Source of the DNA: an uncultured Prevotellaceae bacterium
GTDB taxonomy: Bacteria > Bacteroidota > Bacteroidia > Bacteroidales > Bacteroidaceae
Length of the DNA: 64,000 bases
Reading direction: 5' to 3'
NCBI GenBank assembly: GCA_902790625.1
Contig: CADASP010000026.1
Span: 1 to 64,000 of the forward strand
The notes under the pieces were generated by a model. The model was not told the DNA's origin and did no database searches. It was given only the letters and a program-made list of their open reading frames with translations. The position numbers and the translations under genes are program-made. Below, one piece after another: positions 15,989-23,937 of this stretch. Each line of letters starts with the position of its first letter. Within the stretch, counting starts at the first letter, position 1.

Positions 15989-16336
15989 ATGATTTTCCGA
16001 AAGAATCAAATAAACAAAGACGCGGACGAAATCAGCTTCGCCGTGAGCTTCGGGGCGGCCGACGTCTGGAGGTGGTTCGGGCAGCTCTTCCAGCTCCTCA
16101 CCAGCGGCGACGAAAGGAACACGTCGTGGGCTTTGGAACTCCTACACACCAAAGAAGACCTGACAGGCTGGATAGCCCGCGAAGTCTTGAAGTGGATGCC
16201 CGCTAAGCACGCGGAGGCCATCGGCGCATGGGCTGTCACACTTGCCGCCAAGCGTCGTTATCTCATCCCCACCACGGGCGGCTATCTGCTGTCGTCTGCT
16301 GTCAGCAAAAAGAACGGAAGACCCAAAGAGTCATAA
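15989..16336 (+). CDS. Element protein of unknown function (115 aa)
   Basis: The protein begins MIFRKNQINKDADEISFAVS, with several Trp-rich helices (VWRWFGQLFQLL, LTGWIAREVLKWMP) and a basic tail ending GRPKES. It is probably a soluble helical protein. It is the last gene before the right end and is followed by a terminator. No family is recognised. Confidence 0.55.
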   Translation: MIFRKNQINKDADEISFAVSFGAADVWRWFGQLFQLLTSGDERNTSWALELLHTKEDLTGWIAREVLKWMPAKHAEAIGAWAVTLAAKRRYLIPTTGGYLLSSAVSKKNGRPKES

Positions 16337-16366
16337 TTTTGTTTTCTACACTTTCATTTTGCGCGT

Positions 16367-16404
16367 GGCTGCATCGTCCGTGGGGGATAGTGCAGCCGTT
16401 TTTG
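16367..16404 (+). terminator. Terminator after the 15989 gene
   Basis: GGCTGCA (16367-16373) pairs with TGCAGCC (16391-16397), followed by GTTTTTG. The next 150 bases show no gene. Confidence 0.65.
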
Positions 16405-16562
16405 TAGTTTCCGTCACCCACCCAGAAAACATCACCCATCCTTTCGGTTCGGGGACATCCTACACACGGCATCGGACGACAAAGAAGATGATGATACGCG
16501 CGCGCACACATGAGGGAAGGAGCGACTCTTCACATGCGTTGTCGGTTTTTTCACCCAAAACT

Positions 16563-16592
16563 TTTGCAAATCAGAAATTTTTTGTACCTTTG
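16563..16592 (+). promoter_or_regulatory. Promoter with no gene behind it
   Basis: TTTG 16563-16566 and TACCTTTG 16585-16592 (18-base spacer). It points toward the right end of the element, but no open frame follows. See the candidate RNA at 16600. Confidence 0.5.
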
Positions 16593-16599
16593 CAGTCAA

Positions 16600-16665
16600 G
16601 TTGCTATAACAGCATTTAAATCACGTTTGGGGTTGTTATCCGAGAGGACGGCAACCCCTCTTTAT
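16600..16665 (+). ncRNA. Candidate small RNA at the right end of the element
   Basis: The segment lies between a Bacteroidales-type promoter and a hairpin, GGGGTTG (16629-16635) pairing with CAACCCC (16652-16658), followed by TCTTTAT, which could end transcription. There is no start codon with a usable frame. Size would be about 65 bases. The T-run is weak, so this is only a candidate. Confidence 0.35.
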
Positions 16666-16710
16666 ATGCTATTGTGACCCAAATGTGATTTGTTTTTCCG
16701 TGACTCAGGA

Positions 16711-16753
16711 AAATAAAAATCGCTAATCGGCTTGTAATTAACCAATTAGCGAC
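16711..16753 (-). terminator. Element-supplied terminator for tRNA-Arg
   Basis: On the minus strand, CGCTAATTGG and CCGATTAGCG pair with one mismatch around an 11-base loop and are followed by ATTTTTATTTT. It lies 21 bases past the tRNA 3' end, inside the element, and can replace the original terminator now at 7264-7291. Confidence 0.75.
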
Positions 16754-16772
16754 AGTTGTTTAGGGAAATACA

Positions 16773-16789
16773 GTGATTCCGTCGGGATT
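16773..16789. other. attR core (17-bp direct repeat, inside tRNA-Arg)
   Basis: GTGATTCCGTCGGGATT, identical to 7292-7308. Sixteen of the 17 bases are the tRNA-Arg 3' end, so insertion left the tRNA intact. Confidence 0.8.
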
Positions 16790-16847
16790 CGAACCCGAGA
16801 CCCACAGCTTAGAAGGCTGTTGCTCTATCCAGCTGAGCTACGGAACC
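16774..16847 (-). tRNA. tRNA-Arg (anticodon UCU)
   Basis: The 74-base minus-strand sequence starts GGTTCCGTAGCTCAGCTGGA and ends CGACGGAATCA. The anticodon loop is CTTCTAA within the stem CAGC/GCTG, so the anticodon is UCU (Arg). The acceptor stem closes with one G-U pair, and the GTTCGAATC T-loop is normal. CCA is not encoded. It is the insertion site of the element, whose right end lies at its 3' end. Confidence 0.95.
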
Positions 16848-16932
16848 TCCGTTTGTGTGCGATTCGCTTTTTGGAAAGCAAAGCCACGAAAGCGGCTGCA
16901 AAGTTAGCTATTTTTTGCGAAACGGCCAAATT

Positions 16933-17745
16933 TTACGCCGTAAATCTGATGTAGGCACGGTCGTCGAACGAGTTATTGCCACGGGCGAATGCTTTTGTGG
17001 CCTTGAATTCGCCAATGTTGAGCGGATCGCGCTGGCGCTGGGCTTCGAGGCGCGCCTCGCTCTCGGCAAGGGTGGGGCAGAGGAATGGATAGCCATCGCT
17101 GGCCAGCACAATCTGCCAAGGCTTGAAGTCGAGGGTAATGATTCGCACATGTTTTTCGGCTACGGGAAACCCGTCGACGACGCTGTAGGTCTTGTTCTGC
17201 TGCAGCATGGTTTCCTTCATCCGTGGGATGATAGCGGCGCGTGCCGTGTCGTCGTCGAGGAAGTGGTCCCACGGCTTGGGGCTGGCAGCAATGATCTCGG
17301 CACGCCGCTCTGCCAGCTCCTGCTCGTAGGGCTTGGGGTTGTCGAAATAGTTGTCGCCCACCAGACATTGACAGTCGCCAATCATCCAAATCTCGCGGCG
17401 CAGTCGGCTGAAGACGATGCAGCTGGCCGTGAGGCGATCTTCAGGATGCGACTCCAGATGGGCGAGCATCGCCTTCTTGTATCTGCTGCGTATGGCGCTT
17501 GTGGCTATTTGGCAAAACTGGTGGCAACTGCTGTTGGCAGGTAGCTTCTTGATGCTGGCGGCCACGCTGAGCATAGCCAACTCGCCGTTGGAACGTGGAC
17601 GCAGCGCGAAGTCGCGATGGCAGCGCAACTGCGACTTCGACGTGGAGCCATCGATGACAGCCACGAAGTCGGGCGTTGTCACGATGCCGTCCTCGCAGCG
17701 TTTCAAAGGATTCTTGGCTACGAGTGCCTGTTCGATGATGGTCAT
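16933..17745 (-). CDS. PP2C-like protein phosphatase family protein
   Basis: About 270 residues beginning MTIIEQALVAKNPLKRCEDG. The motifs FVAVIDGSTSK, LTASCIVFS, IWMIGDCQCLV, IVLASDGYPFL and a final FDDRAYIRF follow the order and spacing of the PP2C fold, with the metal-binding Asp residues in DGS, GDC, SDG and DDR. It probably removes phosphate from Ser/Thr proteins or is a diverged relative. ATG 17743-17745 was chosen because the upstream frame runs through the rpsA terminator. It lies directly downstream of rpsA on the same strand. Confidence 0.7.
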   Translation of the reverse strand: MTIIEQALVAKNPLKRCEDGIVTTPDFVAVIDGSTSKSQLRCHRDFALRPRSNGELAMLSVAASIKKLPANSSCHQFCQIATSAIRSRYKKAMLAHLESHPEDRLTASCIVFSRLRREIWMIGDCQCLVGDNYFDNPKPYEQELAERRAEIIAASPKPWDHFLDDDTARAAIIPRMKETMLQQNKTYSVVDGFPVAEKHVRIITLDFKPWQIVLASDGYPFLCPTLAESEARLEAQRQRDPLNIGEFKATKAFARGNNSFDDRAYIRFTA

Positions 17746-17784
17746 AATAGCTGCCTGCGGCCTAAATGAAAAATGATAAATGAA

Positions 17785-17830
17785 AAAGTGAGAAGTAAGG
17801 AAGCATTCCATTCTTCCCACTTCTCACTTT
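17785..17830 (-). terminator. Hairpin after rpsA
   Basis: Perfect 12-bp arms AAAGTGAGAAGT and ACTTCTCACTTT with further inner pairing. On the minus strand the second arm is followed by TTCATTT. It lies between the S1 stop and the PP2C-like start and probably ends most rpsA transcripts. Confidence 0.65.
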
Positions 17831-17847
17831 CTACTTCTCACCTGAGA

Positions 17848-19638
17848 TTACTCGCCTTTCTCCATCTGAGCTTTCAGCTGAGCCAGCACGTCGAGGTCGC
17901 CCAACGAGGTCGATGCGGCCACGTTCTCAATCTTCGGAGCCTCGTCCTTCTTGGCGGCAGCACGTGGAGCCTGAGCCTTGCGGGCCTGGCGCTTCTCTTC
18001 GCGCTGTGCATCCTCGAAGGTGCGGCTGTGGCTGAGGATGATGCGCTTGCTGTCCTTGTTGAACTCGATGACCTTGAACGGCAGCACTTCGCCCATCTGA
18101 GCCTGCGAACCGTCTTCCTTCACCAGGTGCTTCGGAGTGGCAAAGCCCTCAACATTCTCTTCGAGCTGCACCACGGCACCCTTCTCGAGCACCTCGGTTA
18201 TCTTGCCCTCATGGACGCTGCCCACGGCATACTTGCTCTCGAAGGCATCCCAAGGATTGTCTTCCAGCTGCTTGTGGCCAAGGCTGAGACGACGGTTCTC
18301 CTTGTCGATGTCGAGCACCACCACGTCGATGGGTTCGCCCACCTTGGTGAACTCTGAGGGGTGCTTCACCTTCTTGGTCCAGCTCAGGTCGCTGATGTGG
18401 ATGAGTCCGTCGACACCTTCCTCCAGCTCCACGAACACGCCAAAGTTGGTGAAGTTGCGCACCTTGGCGTTGTGCTTCGAGCCAACGGGGTACTTCACGT
18501 CGATAGCCTCCCATGGGTCTTCCTTCAGCTGCTTGATGCCCAGCGACATCTTGCGCTCGTCGCGGTCGAGGGTGAGGATGACAGCCTCCACCTCATCGCC
18601 TACCTTCAGGAACTCCTGGGCGCTGCGCAGGTGCTGGCTCCACGACATCTCGCTGACGTGGATGAGGCCCTCAACACCGGGCTGCACTTCTACGAATGCA
18701 CCGTAGTCGGCGATGACCACCACCTTGCCGTGGATGTGGTCGCCCACCTTCAGGTTTGGATCGAGAGCATCCCAAGGATGCGGTGTGAGCTGCTTCAGGC
18801 CCAGGGCGATGCGCTTCTTCTCCTCGTCGAAATCGAGGATGACCACGTTGATCTTCTGGTCGAAGTCCACCACCTTCTTCGGGTCGTCCACGCGGCCCCA
18901 GCTCAGGTCTGTGATATGGATGAGTCCGTCCACGCCGCCCAGGTCGACGAATACGCCATAGTTGGTGATGTTCTTCACGGTTCCCTCCAGTATCTGTCCC
19001 TTCTCCAGCTTCGAGATGATCTCCTGCTTCTGAGCCTCCAGCTCGGCCTCGATGAGCGCCTTGTGGCTGACGACGACGTTGCGGAACTCCTGGTTGATCT
19101 TCACCACCTTGAATTCCATCGTCTTGCCCACGAACTGGTCGTAGTCGCGTATGGGATGAACGTCAATCTGGCTTCCAGGCAGGAAGGCCTCGATGCCGAA
19201 CACGTCGACAATCATGCCACCCTTGGTACGGCACTTGATGAAGCCCTGCACCACCTCTTCGTTGTCGAGTGCAGCGTTCACGCGGTCCCAAGCCTTCGAA
19301 AGGCGAGCCTTCTTGTGGCTGAGCAGCAGCTGGCCTTTCTTGTCCTCGGCGCTCTCCACGTAAACCTCCACGATGTCGCCTTCCTTCAGGTCGGGGTTGT
19401 AGCGGAACTCTGTGGCGGGGATGATGCCATCGCTCTTGTAGCCAATGTTGACCACCACTTCCTTCTTGTCGACGCTGATCACTTTGCCGTCGACAACTTG
19501 GTGGTCGGCCACCTTGCTCAGGGTTTCGTCGTAGGCCTTGTCGAGTTCTTCTTTGCTCACATTGGCCACGGTGCCATTCTCAAACTCTTCCCAGTTGAAG
19601 TCGTCGAGCGGCTTAACGTTCTTTGTTAATTCTGACAT
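17848..19638 (-). CDS. rpsA: 30S ribosomal protein S1
   Basis: A 596-residue protein with six S1 RNA-binding repeats, at roughly residues 45-120, 130-205, 220-292, 305-380, 392-466 and 478-550. The central ones have the typical end VDGLIHITDLSW, VEGLIHVSEMSW and VDGLIHISDLSW. A Lys/Ala-rich tail follows. S1 brings mRNA to the small subunit, which matters here because many starts in this genome lack a strong ribosome-binding site. A TAACTTTG promoter element and a structured leader lie upstream. Confidence 0.96.
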   Translation of the reverse strand: MSELTKNVKPLDDFNWEEFENGTVANVSKEELDKAYDETLSKVADHQVVDGKVISVDKKEVVVNIGYKSDGIIPATEFRYNPDLKEGDIVEVYVESAEDKKGQLLLSHKKARLSKAWDRVNAALDNEEVVQGFIKCRTKGGMIVDVFGIEAFLPGSQIDVHPIRDYDQFVGKTMEFKVVKINQEFRNVVVSHKALIEAELEAQKQEIISKLEKGQILEGTVKNITNYGVFVDLGGVDGLIHITDLSWGRVDDPKKVVDFDQKINVVILDFDEEKKRIALGLKQLTPHPWDALDPNLKVGDHIHGKVVVIADYGAFVEVQPGVEGLIHVSEMSWSQHLRSAQEFLKVGDEVEAVILTLDRDERKMSLGIKQLKEDPWEAIDVKYPVGSKHNAKVRNFTNFGVFVELEEGVDGLIHISDLSWTKKVKHPSEFTKVGEPIDVVVLDIDKENRRLSLGHKQLEDNPWDAFESKYAVGSVHEGKITEVLEKGAVVQLEENVEGFATPKHLVKEDGSQAQMGEVLPFKVIEFNKDSKRIILSHSRTFEDAQREEKRQARKAQAPRAAAKKDEAPKIENVAASTSLGDLDVLAQLKAQMEKGE

Positions 19639-19645
19639 GTTTCTT

Positions 19646-19662
19646 CCCCAATTTCATTGGGG
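19646..19662 (-). promoter_or_regulatory. Leader hairpin just before the rpsA start
   Basis: CCCCAAT TTC ATTGGGG, a perfect 7-bp hairpin, lies 8 bases before the rpsA ATG where a ribosome-binding site would be. S1 represses its own translation in other bacteria; a similar role here is only inference. Confidence 0.5.
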
Positions 19663-19768
19663 GATTGGCCTGAACAAGCGTTCATCAGACCGGTTAAATG
19701 GTTAATGTTCAGGGGATACGGCGCCTGTTCCGAATCCCTCGTCCCCACCTTGGGGCGCAAAGCGGCTG

Positions 19769-19776
19769 CAAAGTTA
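19769..19776 (-). promoter_or_regulatory. -7 element of the rpsA promoter
   Basis: TAACTTTG on the minus strand about 130 bases before the start. No exact TTTG box at the usual distance. Confidence 0.5.
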
Positions 19777-20028
19777 CTCATAATTATCTATATATGCCGT
19801 TCTTTGCCTCTTCTTTCCTCGAATTATTATTTTTTTTTAACTAAAAGCGAAAAAGATGGAGCCAATTGCATGTTATTACAGAATTTATTGCTAACTTTGC
19901 ACACGAGAGTATGCAAGAACAGATGGAGCGGCGATGTCCATTGAGCGATGGGCCGAGTCGTGACGAGCGAAGGCATGTCAGCGAGCCGCGTCTCAACATT
20001 TTTTGCAAGACACAAAAAGACAACTATT

Positions 20029-21123
20029 ATGGGAAAGTACTTAGATCCGAGAGCCGACCTGACTTTCAAGAAGATATTTGGCGAGCACAAGAACCTCGTC
20101 ATCAGTCTGCTCAATGCCCTGTTGCCCCTGAAAGAGGATGAGCAGGTGGAGAGCATCGAATATTGGCCAGCCGATAAAATCCCCGACAGGACGGAGGCCG
20201 AGAAATACAGCATTGTGGACGTGTGCTGCAAAGACAACAAGCAGCGCGAGTTCATTGTTGAGATGCAGATGACGTGGACGGAATCTTTCAAGAAACGCGT
20301 CCTGCTGAATGCTTCAAAGGCATACGTGGCACAGACAAGGAAGGGAATGGCTTATGAAAGCCTTCAGCCGGTGTATGCCCTGAACTTCGTCAACGCCGAG
20401 TTCTTGAAAGACGTTGACGACTATTATCACTACTACCACTTGGTTCACGACCGATACACCAACCAGGTGATTGACGGCCTGCACCTCATCTTTGTGGAGC
20501 TGCCCAAGTTCAGACCTCACACGATGGCCGAGAAGAAGATGCAGGTTTTGTGGCTTCGGTTCCTCACGGAAATAAATGAGAACACGCAGGAAGTGCCGGC
20601 TGAGCTTTTGGAGAACGCCGATGTAAGCGAGGCCCTCGAGATTGTTGAGCGTGCAGCCTTCAATGACATTGAGATGCGTACCTACGACAAGTTCTGGGAC
20701 AGTATTTCTTCTTATAATTCTTTGGTGTACGATTGGGAGAAGAAGGTGAAGCAAGCAGAGGCTGAGGTGGAGAAAAAGGTGAATGAGGCGAATGCGAAGG
20801 TGAATGAGGCGAATGCGAAGGTGGAAGAGGCGAATGCGAAGGTCGAGGCGGCGAATGCCAGGGTTGATGAGGCGAATGCCAAGGTTGATGAGGCGAATGC
20901 CAAGGTTGATGAGGCGAATGCCAAGGTTGATGAGGCGAATGCCAAGGCAGTGGAAGCTGAGGCCAGATTTGAGGAGGCCGAGGCCAAATTTGAGGAAGCC
21001 GAAGCCAGACTAAAGCAGAAAGACATTGACACCGCCCGTAAACTGAAGTTGATGATGGTGATGACCACCGAACAGATTGCAGAGGCAACAGGCTTGACGG
21101 CAGAGGAAATAGATAATTTGTAA
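20029..21123 (+). CDS. Rpn-family PD-(D/E)XK nuclease / putative transposase with repeated coiled coil
   Basis: A 364-residue protein. The first half is the PD-(D/E)XK domain of the Rpn group: MGKYLDPRADLTFKKIFGEH, then YSIVDVCCKDNKQREF and FIVEMQMTWTESFKKR with the catalytic Asp and Glu-x-Gln. From about residue 240 it turns into a regular ANAKVDE-type repeat about 90 residues long, encoded by 21-bp tandem units. It ends in a short helical TTEQIAEATGLTAEEIDNL domain. The family is linked to RecA-independent DNA transfer. MGKYL at 20029 is the conserved N-terminus, so the upstream frame was cut. Confidence 0.85.
   Translation: MGKYLDPRADLTFKKIFGEHKNLVISLLNALLPLKEDEQVESIEYWPADKIPDRTEAEKYSIVDVCCKDNKQREFIVEMQMTWTESFKKRVLLNASKAYVAQTRKGMAYESLQPVYALNFVNAEFLKDVDDYYHYYHLVHDRYTNQVIDGLHLIFVELPKFRPHTMAEKKMQVLWLRFLTEINENTQEVPAELLENADVSEALEIVERAAFNDIEMRTYDKFWDSISSYNSLVYDWEKKVKQAEAEVEKKVNEANAKVNEANAKVEEANAKVEAANARVDEANAKVDEANAKVDEANAKVDEANAKAVEAEARFEEAEAKFEEAEARLKQKDIDTARKLKLMMVMTTEQIAEATGLTAEEIDNL
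20784..20945 (+). repeat. 21-bp tandem repeats inside the Rpn-type gene
   Basis: Units of the type GAGGCGAATGCCAAGGTTGA repeat every 21 bases, encoding EANAKVD/N. The 3' units are identical or nearly so, which points to recent slippage or expansion. The unit length keeps the frame, so the coiled coil can vary in length without loss of function. Confidence 0.85.
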
Positions 21124-21205
21124 ATCCGATATTTTTGACTGCCCTGAGATGAATTGTTATTGGTAAAAACATTGGCTTTTACGTCAGTGATGCTGACGAA
21201 AAACA

Positions 21206-21243
21206 GTGCGCAGCCACTCCCCTACTTGGGAATGGCTGCGCAC
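21206..21243. terminator. Bidirectional terminator-like hairpin
   Basis: GTGCGCAGCCA pairs with TGGCTGCGCAC around an inner TCCC/GGGA stem. It separates the convergent Rpn-type gene and the vWA lipoprotein gene. Confidence 0.7.
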
Positions 21244-21281
21244 TTATAAGTGTATTTGCTTGTGTCTTCTGAAGAATGCAG

Positions 21282-22514
21282 CTATTCGGTGTAGTAGCTG
21301 ATGAGGCGTATGAGGAGGTTGTTGAGCAGCTCCACTTTGTATTCGCCCACAGAGGCCTTCAGGTGGCTGCCTCCCACGCCGCTGTCGTCGGTTAGGAAGA
21401 CGTAGGTGCCCCCAGTGACGCTGGCAAAGAAGCGGAGCATGAATTCGGTGTTCTTGTCGACACCGCTGGCGGCCACGGGTATGATGCGTATGCCCATCTT
21501 GGCGCACAGCGTCACCGATTTCTGTAGCGAGGCAATGATGGCATCCTCGTGGTGGGCCGGGGCATCAAGCAAGAGGAAGGCGATGCGGGTGCGGGCGTGT
21601 GTGTTCCACGACAATTTCTGCAGCATGCCATCCAGTGCGCTGTGCACCGCTTCAGGGTAGTCGCCGCCGCCGTCTGCTCGCTGGTTGCCCACGAAGCTGG
21701 CCGTCTGCTTCAGGTTGTCGGTGAAGTCCTGATGGCGTGTCAAGTATTCGTCGCCCTCGTCGCGATAGAACAAGGCTGCTGTGCGCATCTTCACCGTGGG
21801 GCGCAGCGATGCCGTCTTGTTGATGATGTCCTCCAGGTCGTCTTTCAGGAACTCGATTTCGTCGCCCATCGACCCCGTAGCATCCACGATGAAGGCGATG
21901 TCGGCTTGCTGCTCTGCCATGCTGGCCGCAACGACATAGCGGTTGACAGTTGTTTGCTGTGCGAGCGAGTCCCACTGGCACACTGCGGGGTGCCCCTCCA
22001 TGATTTCGTCGTTGATGCTGATGGCCAGACTGGCGGCGTTGGCCTCCTCCTTTTGGTGGAGTCCCACCCAGCAATCAGCCTTTCCGTGGTTGTCGGTGAC
22101 AGTCTCCCATAGGGTCGTCTCTCTTCCCTCGCTCTGGCGCAGCAGCTTCACTGTAGCTCCCACCAGGGCATTACCATCGTAGTCGGCCACCTCCACGGCT
22201 ACGCGGTTGTTGGTGTAGAATTGCCAGTATTCGCTCTTGTCGCCATAGTCGTTGCCAAGCATCAGGGCCGACCAGAAAGCCCAGTGGTTCAGGTCGTTCC
22301 ACTCACCAGCCGTGACAACGCCCGCATGGCTGTTGCCGCTGCCCCCCGGCTCGTCATCAGGGGCAGGACTGTCAGTGAGTTCTGAAGAACTCTCCTCTGC
22401 CGCCATTTTGTCGTAATACTCTCCGTCACCACTGGTGGAGCAGCCACAAATAGAGAACGCAGCTGCCAGCACCATGACGCTGACTGTCATTGTCATCAAG
22501 TTCCTTCTGTTCAT
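21282..22514 (-). CDS. von Willebrand factor A domain lipoprotein
   Basis: A 410-residue envelope lipoprotein. A signal peptide ends at the lipobox SICGC near residue 24, followed by an acidic linker. Residues 85-195 form a beta-rich domain (YWQFYTNNRVAVEVADYDGN region). The vWA domain starts near residue 205 with IAFIVDATGSMGDEIEF, where DATGS is the metal-binding start motif, and later LLLDAPAHHED and IIPVAASGVDK. vWA domains bind protein partners through Mg. The partner is unknown. The gene stands alone between a terminator and a repeat nest. Confidence 0.8.
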   Translation of the reverse strand: MNRRNLMTMTVSVMVLAAAFSICGCSTSGDGEYYDKMAAEESSSELTDSPAPDDEPGGSGNSHAGVVTAGEWNDLNHWAFWSALMLGNDYGDKSEYWQFYTNNRVAVEVADYDGNALVGATVKLLRQSEGRETTLWETVTDNHGKADCWVGLHQKEEANAASLAISINDEIMEGHPAVCQWDSLAQQTTVNRYVVAASMAEQQADIAFIVDATGSMGDEIEFLKDDLEDIINKTASLRPTVKMRTAALFYRDEGDEYLTRHQDFTDNLKQTASFVGNQRADGGGDYPEAVHSALDGMLQKLSWNTHARTRIAFLLLDAPAHHEDAIIASLQKSVTLCAKMGIRIIPVAASGVDKNTEFMLRFFASVTGGTYVFLTDDSGVGGSHLKASVGEYKVELLNNLLIRLISYYTE

Positions 22515-22753
22515 GTTGATTCCTGTTTTTGCTTGTTCATGTTTCTACTCCTAAAACACATGAGGGTGCGAAATCTTGCAGAAGAGTCGGAGTATTTAAC
22601 AATTCTTAGTGCGGCAGTCCTTCGTTTCCATTTGTTATCAATCTTATGCCCACCGTAGGAACAGGCTCCCAAGTCTGTCCGCAGCTGTAGAAGTAGCCTT
22701 TTCCGTTTGCTGACAAGCCTTTTTTCACTGGCAGAAGCCCCAATTTTTCGTTG

Positions 22754-22815
22754 GGAGCACTCCAAATAAAAAATTTGGCGTTGACTTTTTTCGATTTGGA
22801 ACGCTCCAAATTTCG
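22754..22815 (+). repeat. 62-bp dispersed repeat, copy 1 (family E)
   Basis: The segment runs from GGAGCACTCCAAAT through AATTTGGCGTTGACTTTT to CGCTCCAAATTT. The same blocks in the same order occur in reverse orientation at 31313-31375. The GGAGCGCTCC-type palindromes at both ends can fold together. Confidence 0.6.
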
Positions 22816-22927
22816 GTTAGCTGTAACGGATTGCATATCTGTCTGTTGCGTTTTGCGATTTATGAGCTTATTATAGGGATCCCCAAGCCCCTATCCTACA
22901 GTATTGAGCACAACTCATCGAGGTGTC

Positions 22928-23174
22928 TCCGCCGCTCCCCCCGCCCCTGCAAGGGGGGAGGGGCGTATCAAGTACCGTTCGACCGCTCGGCCAAATTTGC
23001 CGCCCGAACGGCAACGTAGGGACGGACTTTGTGTCCGTCCGCGTGGGCAAATTGCTTGCGGACGGCACAAGGTCCGTCCCTACCGAAATGTACGCATGAA
23101 TGCGACAAAGTATATAAAGAGGATGTTTGTGAGGCGCACCCCTCCCCTTGCAGGGGCTGGGGGAGCGGCGGAGA
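22928..23174. repeat. Large nested inverted repeat
   Basis: The outer arms begin CTCCGCCGCTCCCCC and end GGGGGAGCGGCGGAG, continued inward by CCCCTGCAAGGGG-type hairpins. At the centre (23016-23083) GTAGGGACGGAC pairs with GTCCGTCCCTAC, and TGTCCGTCCGC with GCGGACGGCAC. It is part of the 2-kb gene-free segment 22515-24516, which holds repeats only. Confidence 0.65.
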
Positions 23175-23342
23175 TTCTCTGGCAAATGTGTGTAAAAGTA
23201 GTTGAAGGGAGGGGGGCTTGCCTTGCAAGCGTCCTTCGGCCGAGCGGGGGGCTGTAACCATTAGCAACTTTGATTCAAGAGAACGTCAAATAGGGCACCC
23301 TATGTTCAAAAGCGGAAGTGACTTGCCAGGATGAGTTTTTGA

Positions 23343-23655
23343 GAAAGATATTGACAAAATGGCCATTTAACCCCTCCATAACTCAAAAATTCTGCACGAG
23401 AAAACTTTTGGTCGAAAATTTTCGAGTTTTGAGGGGGTTTGTTAAATGATTGTCATTCAATTAATTGGGGTAAATATAGCAAAAAAAGGGCATCGCTGGC
23501 TTTAAAAAGTCAACGCCGAAAAAAAAATTGGCGTTGCCGTTTTATTTTTCGGCGTGCTTACAAAACCGCGAAAAGGCACCAAATAGGGGCAAAAAACGTG
23601 CACAAAGCCATGGCGTGTGTGCAAAAATTTGGCTTTTCCCCCTCGGTTCTCCATC
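23343..23655 (+). repeat. Dispersed repeat family A, copy 2
   Basis: This 313-bp segment matches 48902-49214 (reverse) over its whole length and 785-1080 more loosely. It starts GAAAGATATTGACAAAA and runs through CTTTTGGTCGAAAATTTTC, the CAACGCC/GGCGTTG hairpin and GTGCACAAAGCCATGG to the block CTTTTCCCCCTC. No frame is conserved among the copies. Confidence 0.75.
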
Positions 23656-23937
23656 AGGCGAGGGCCGAACAATGCTCCCAAACGGACGTTTTTCGCGCTA
23701 GATTGCCTCGCAATCGTGAACAAATTTTGTTTTGAAAAAATTTGACAATCTTTCCGATTTTAAGCTACCGAGTGTTCTATTTCGTAACAACTCGGTTCAC
23801 CACGCTGGCCCCAACGAGCGAAACTTAAATTACATGTTTGTAATATAGGAATTCACCACAGGTGTCCTCACACTCCCCAGCAAAACGGGGATTAACAGGT
23901 TTGTAATATAGAAGTCGTTCAGGACAAAAGTTACTCC

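Larger units (their letters stand above)
7292..16789. mobile_element. Integrative element in tRNA-Arg(UCU), about 9.5 kb
   Basis: The boundaries are 17-bp direct repeats, GTGATTCCGTCGGGATT at 7292-7308 and 16773-16789. The right copy is inside the intact tRNA gene. Cargo from left to right: tyrosine integrase, an unknown gene, excisionase-like HTH, DUF3987 ATPase, Toprim-like primase-type protein, small genes, serine recombinase, and four more small genes. No relaxase, coupling protein, conjugation gene, phage structural gene or antibiotic resistance gene was recognised. It may be a non-conjugative island or satellite that is mobilised in trans. Confidence 0.85.

Noticed and set aside
7292..16789. 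Prophage identity of the tRNA-Arg island
   Set aside because: No capsid, tail, terminase, portal or lysis gene was recognised, and 9.5 kb is too short for a complete tailed phage. Left as an integrative element.
20784..20945. Possible CRISPR array because of regular short repeats
   Set aside because: The units are directly adjacent with no spacers and encode a coiled coil in frame. The tract at 39243-39345 is also spacer-free and degenerate. No cas gene is present.
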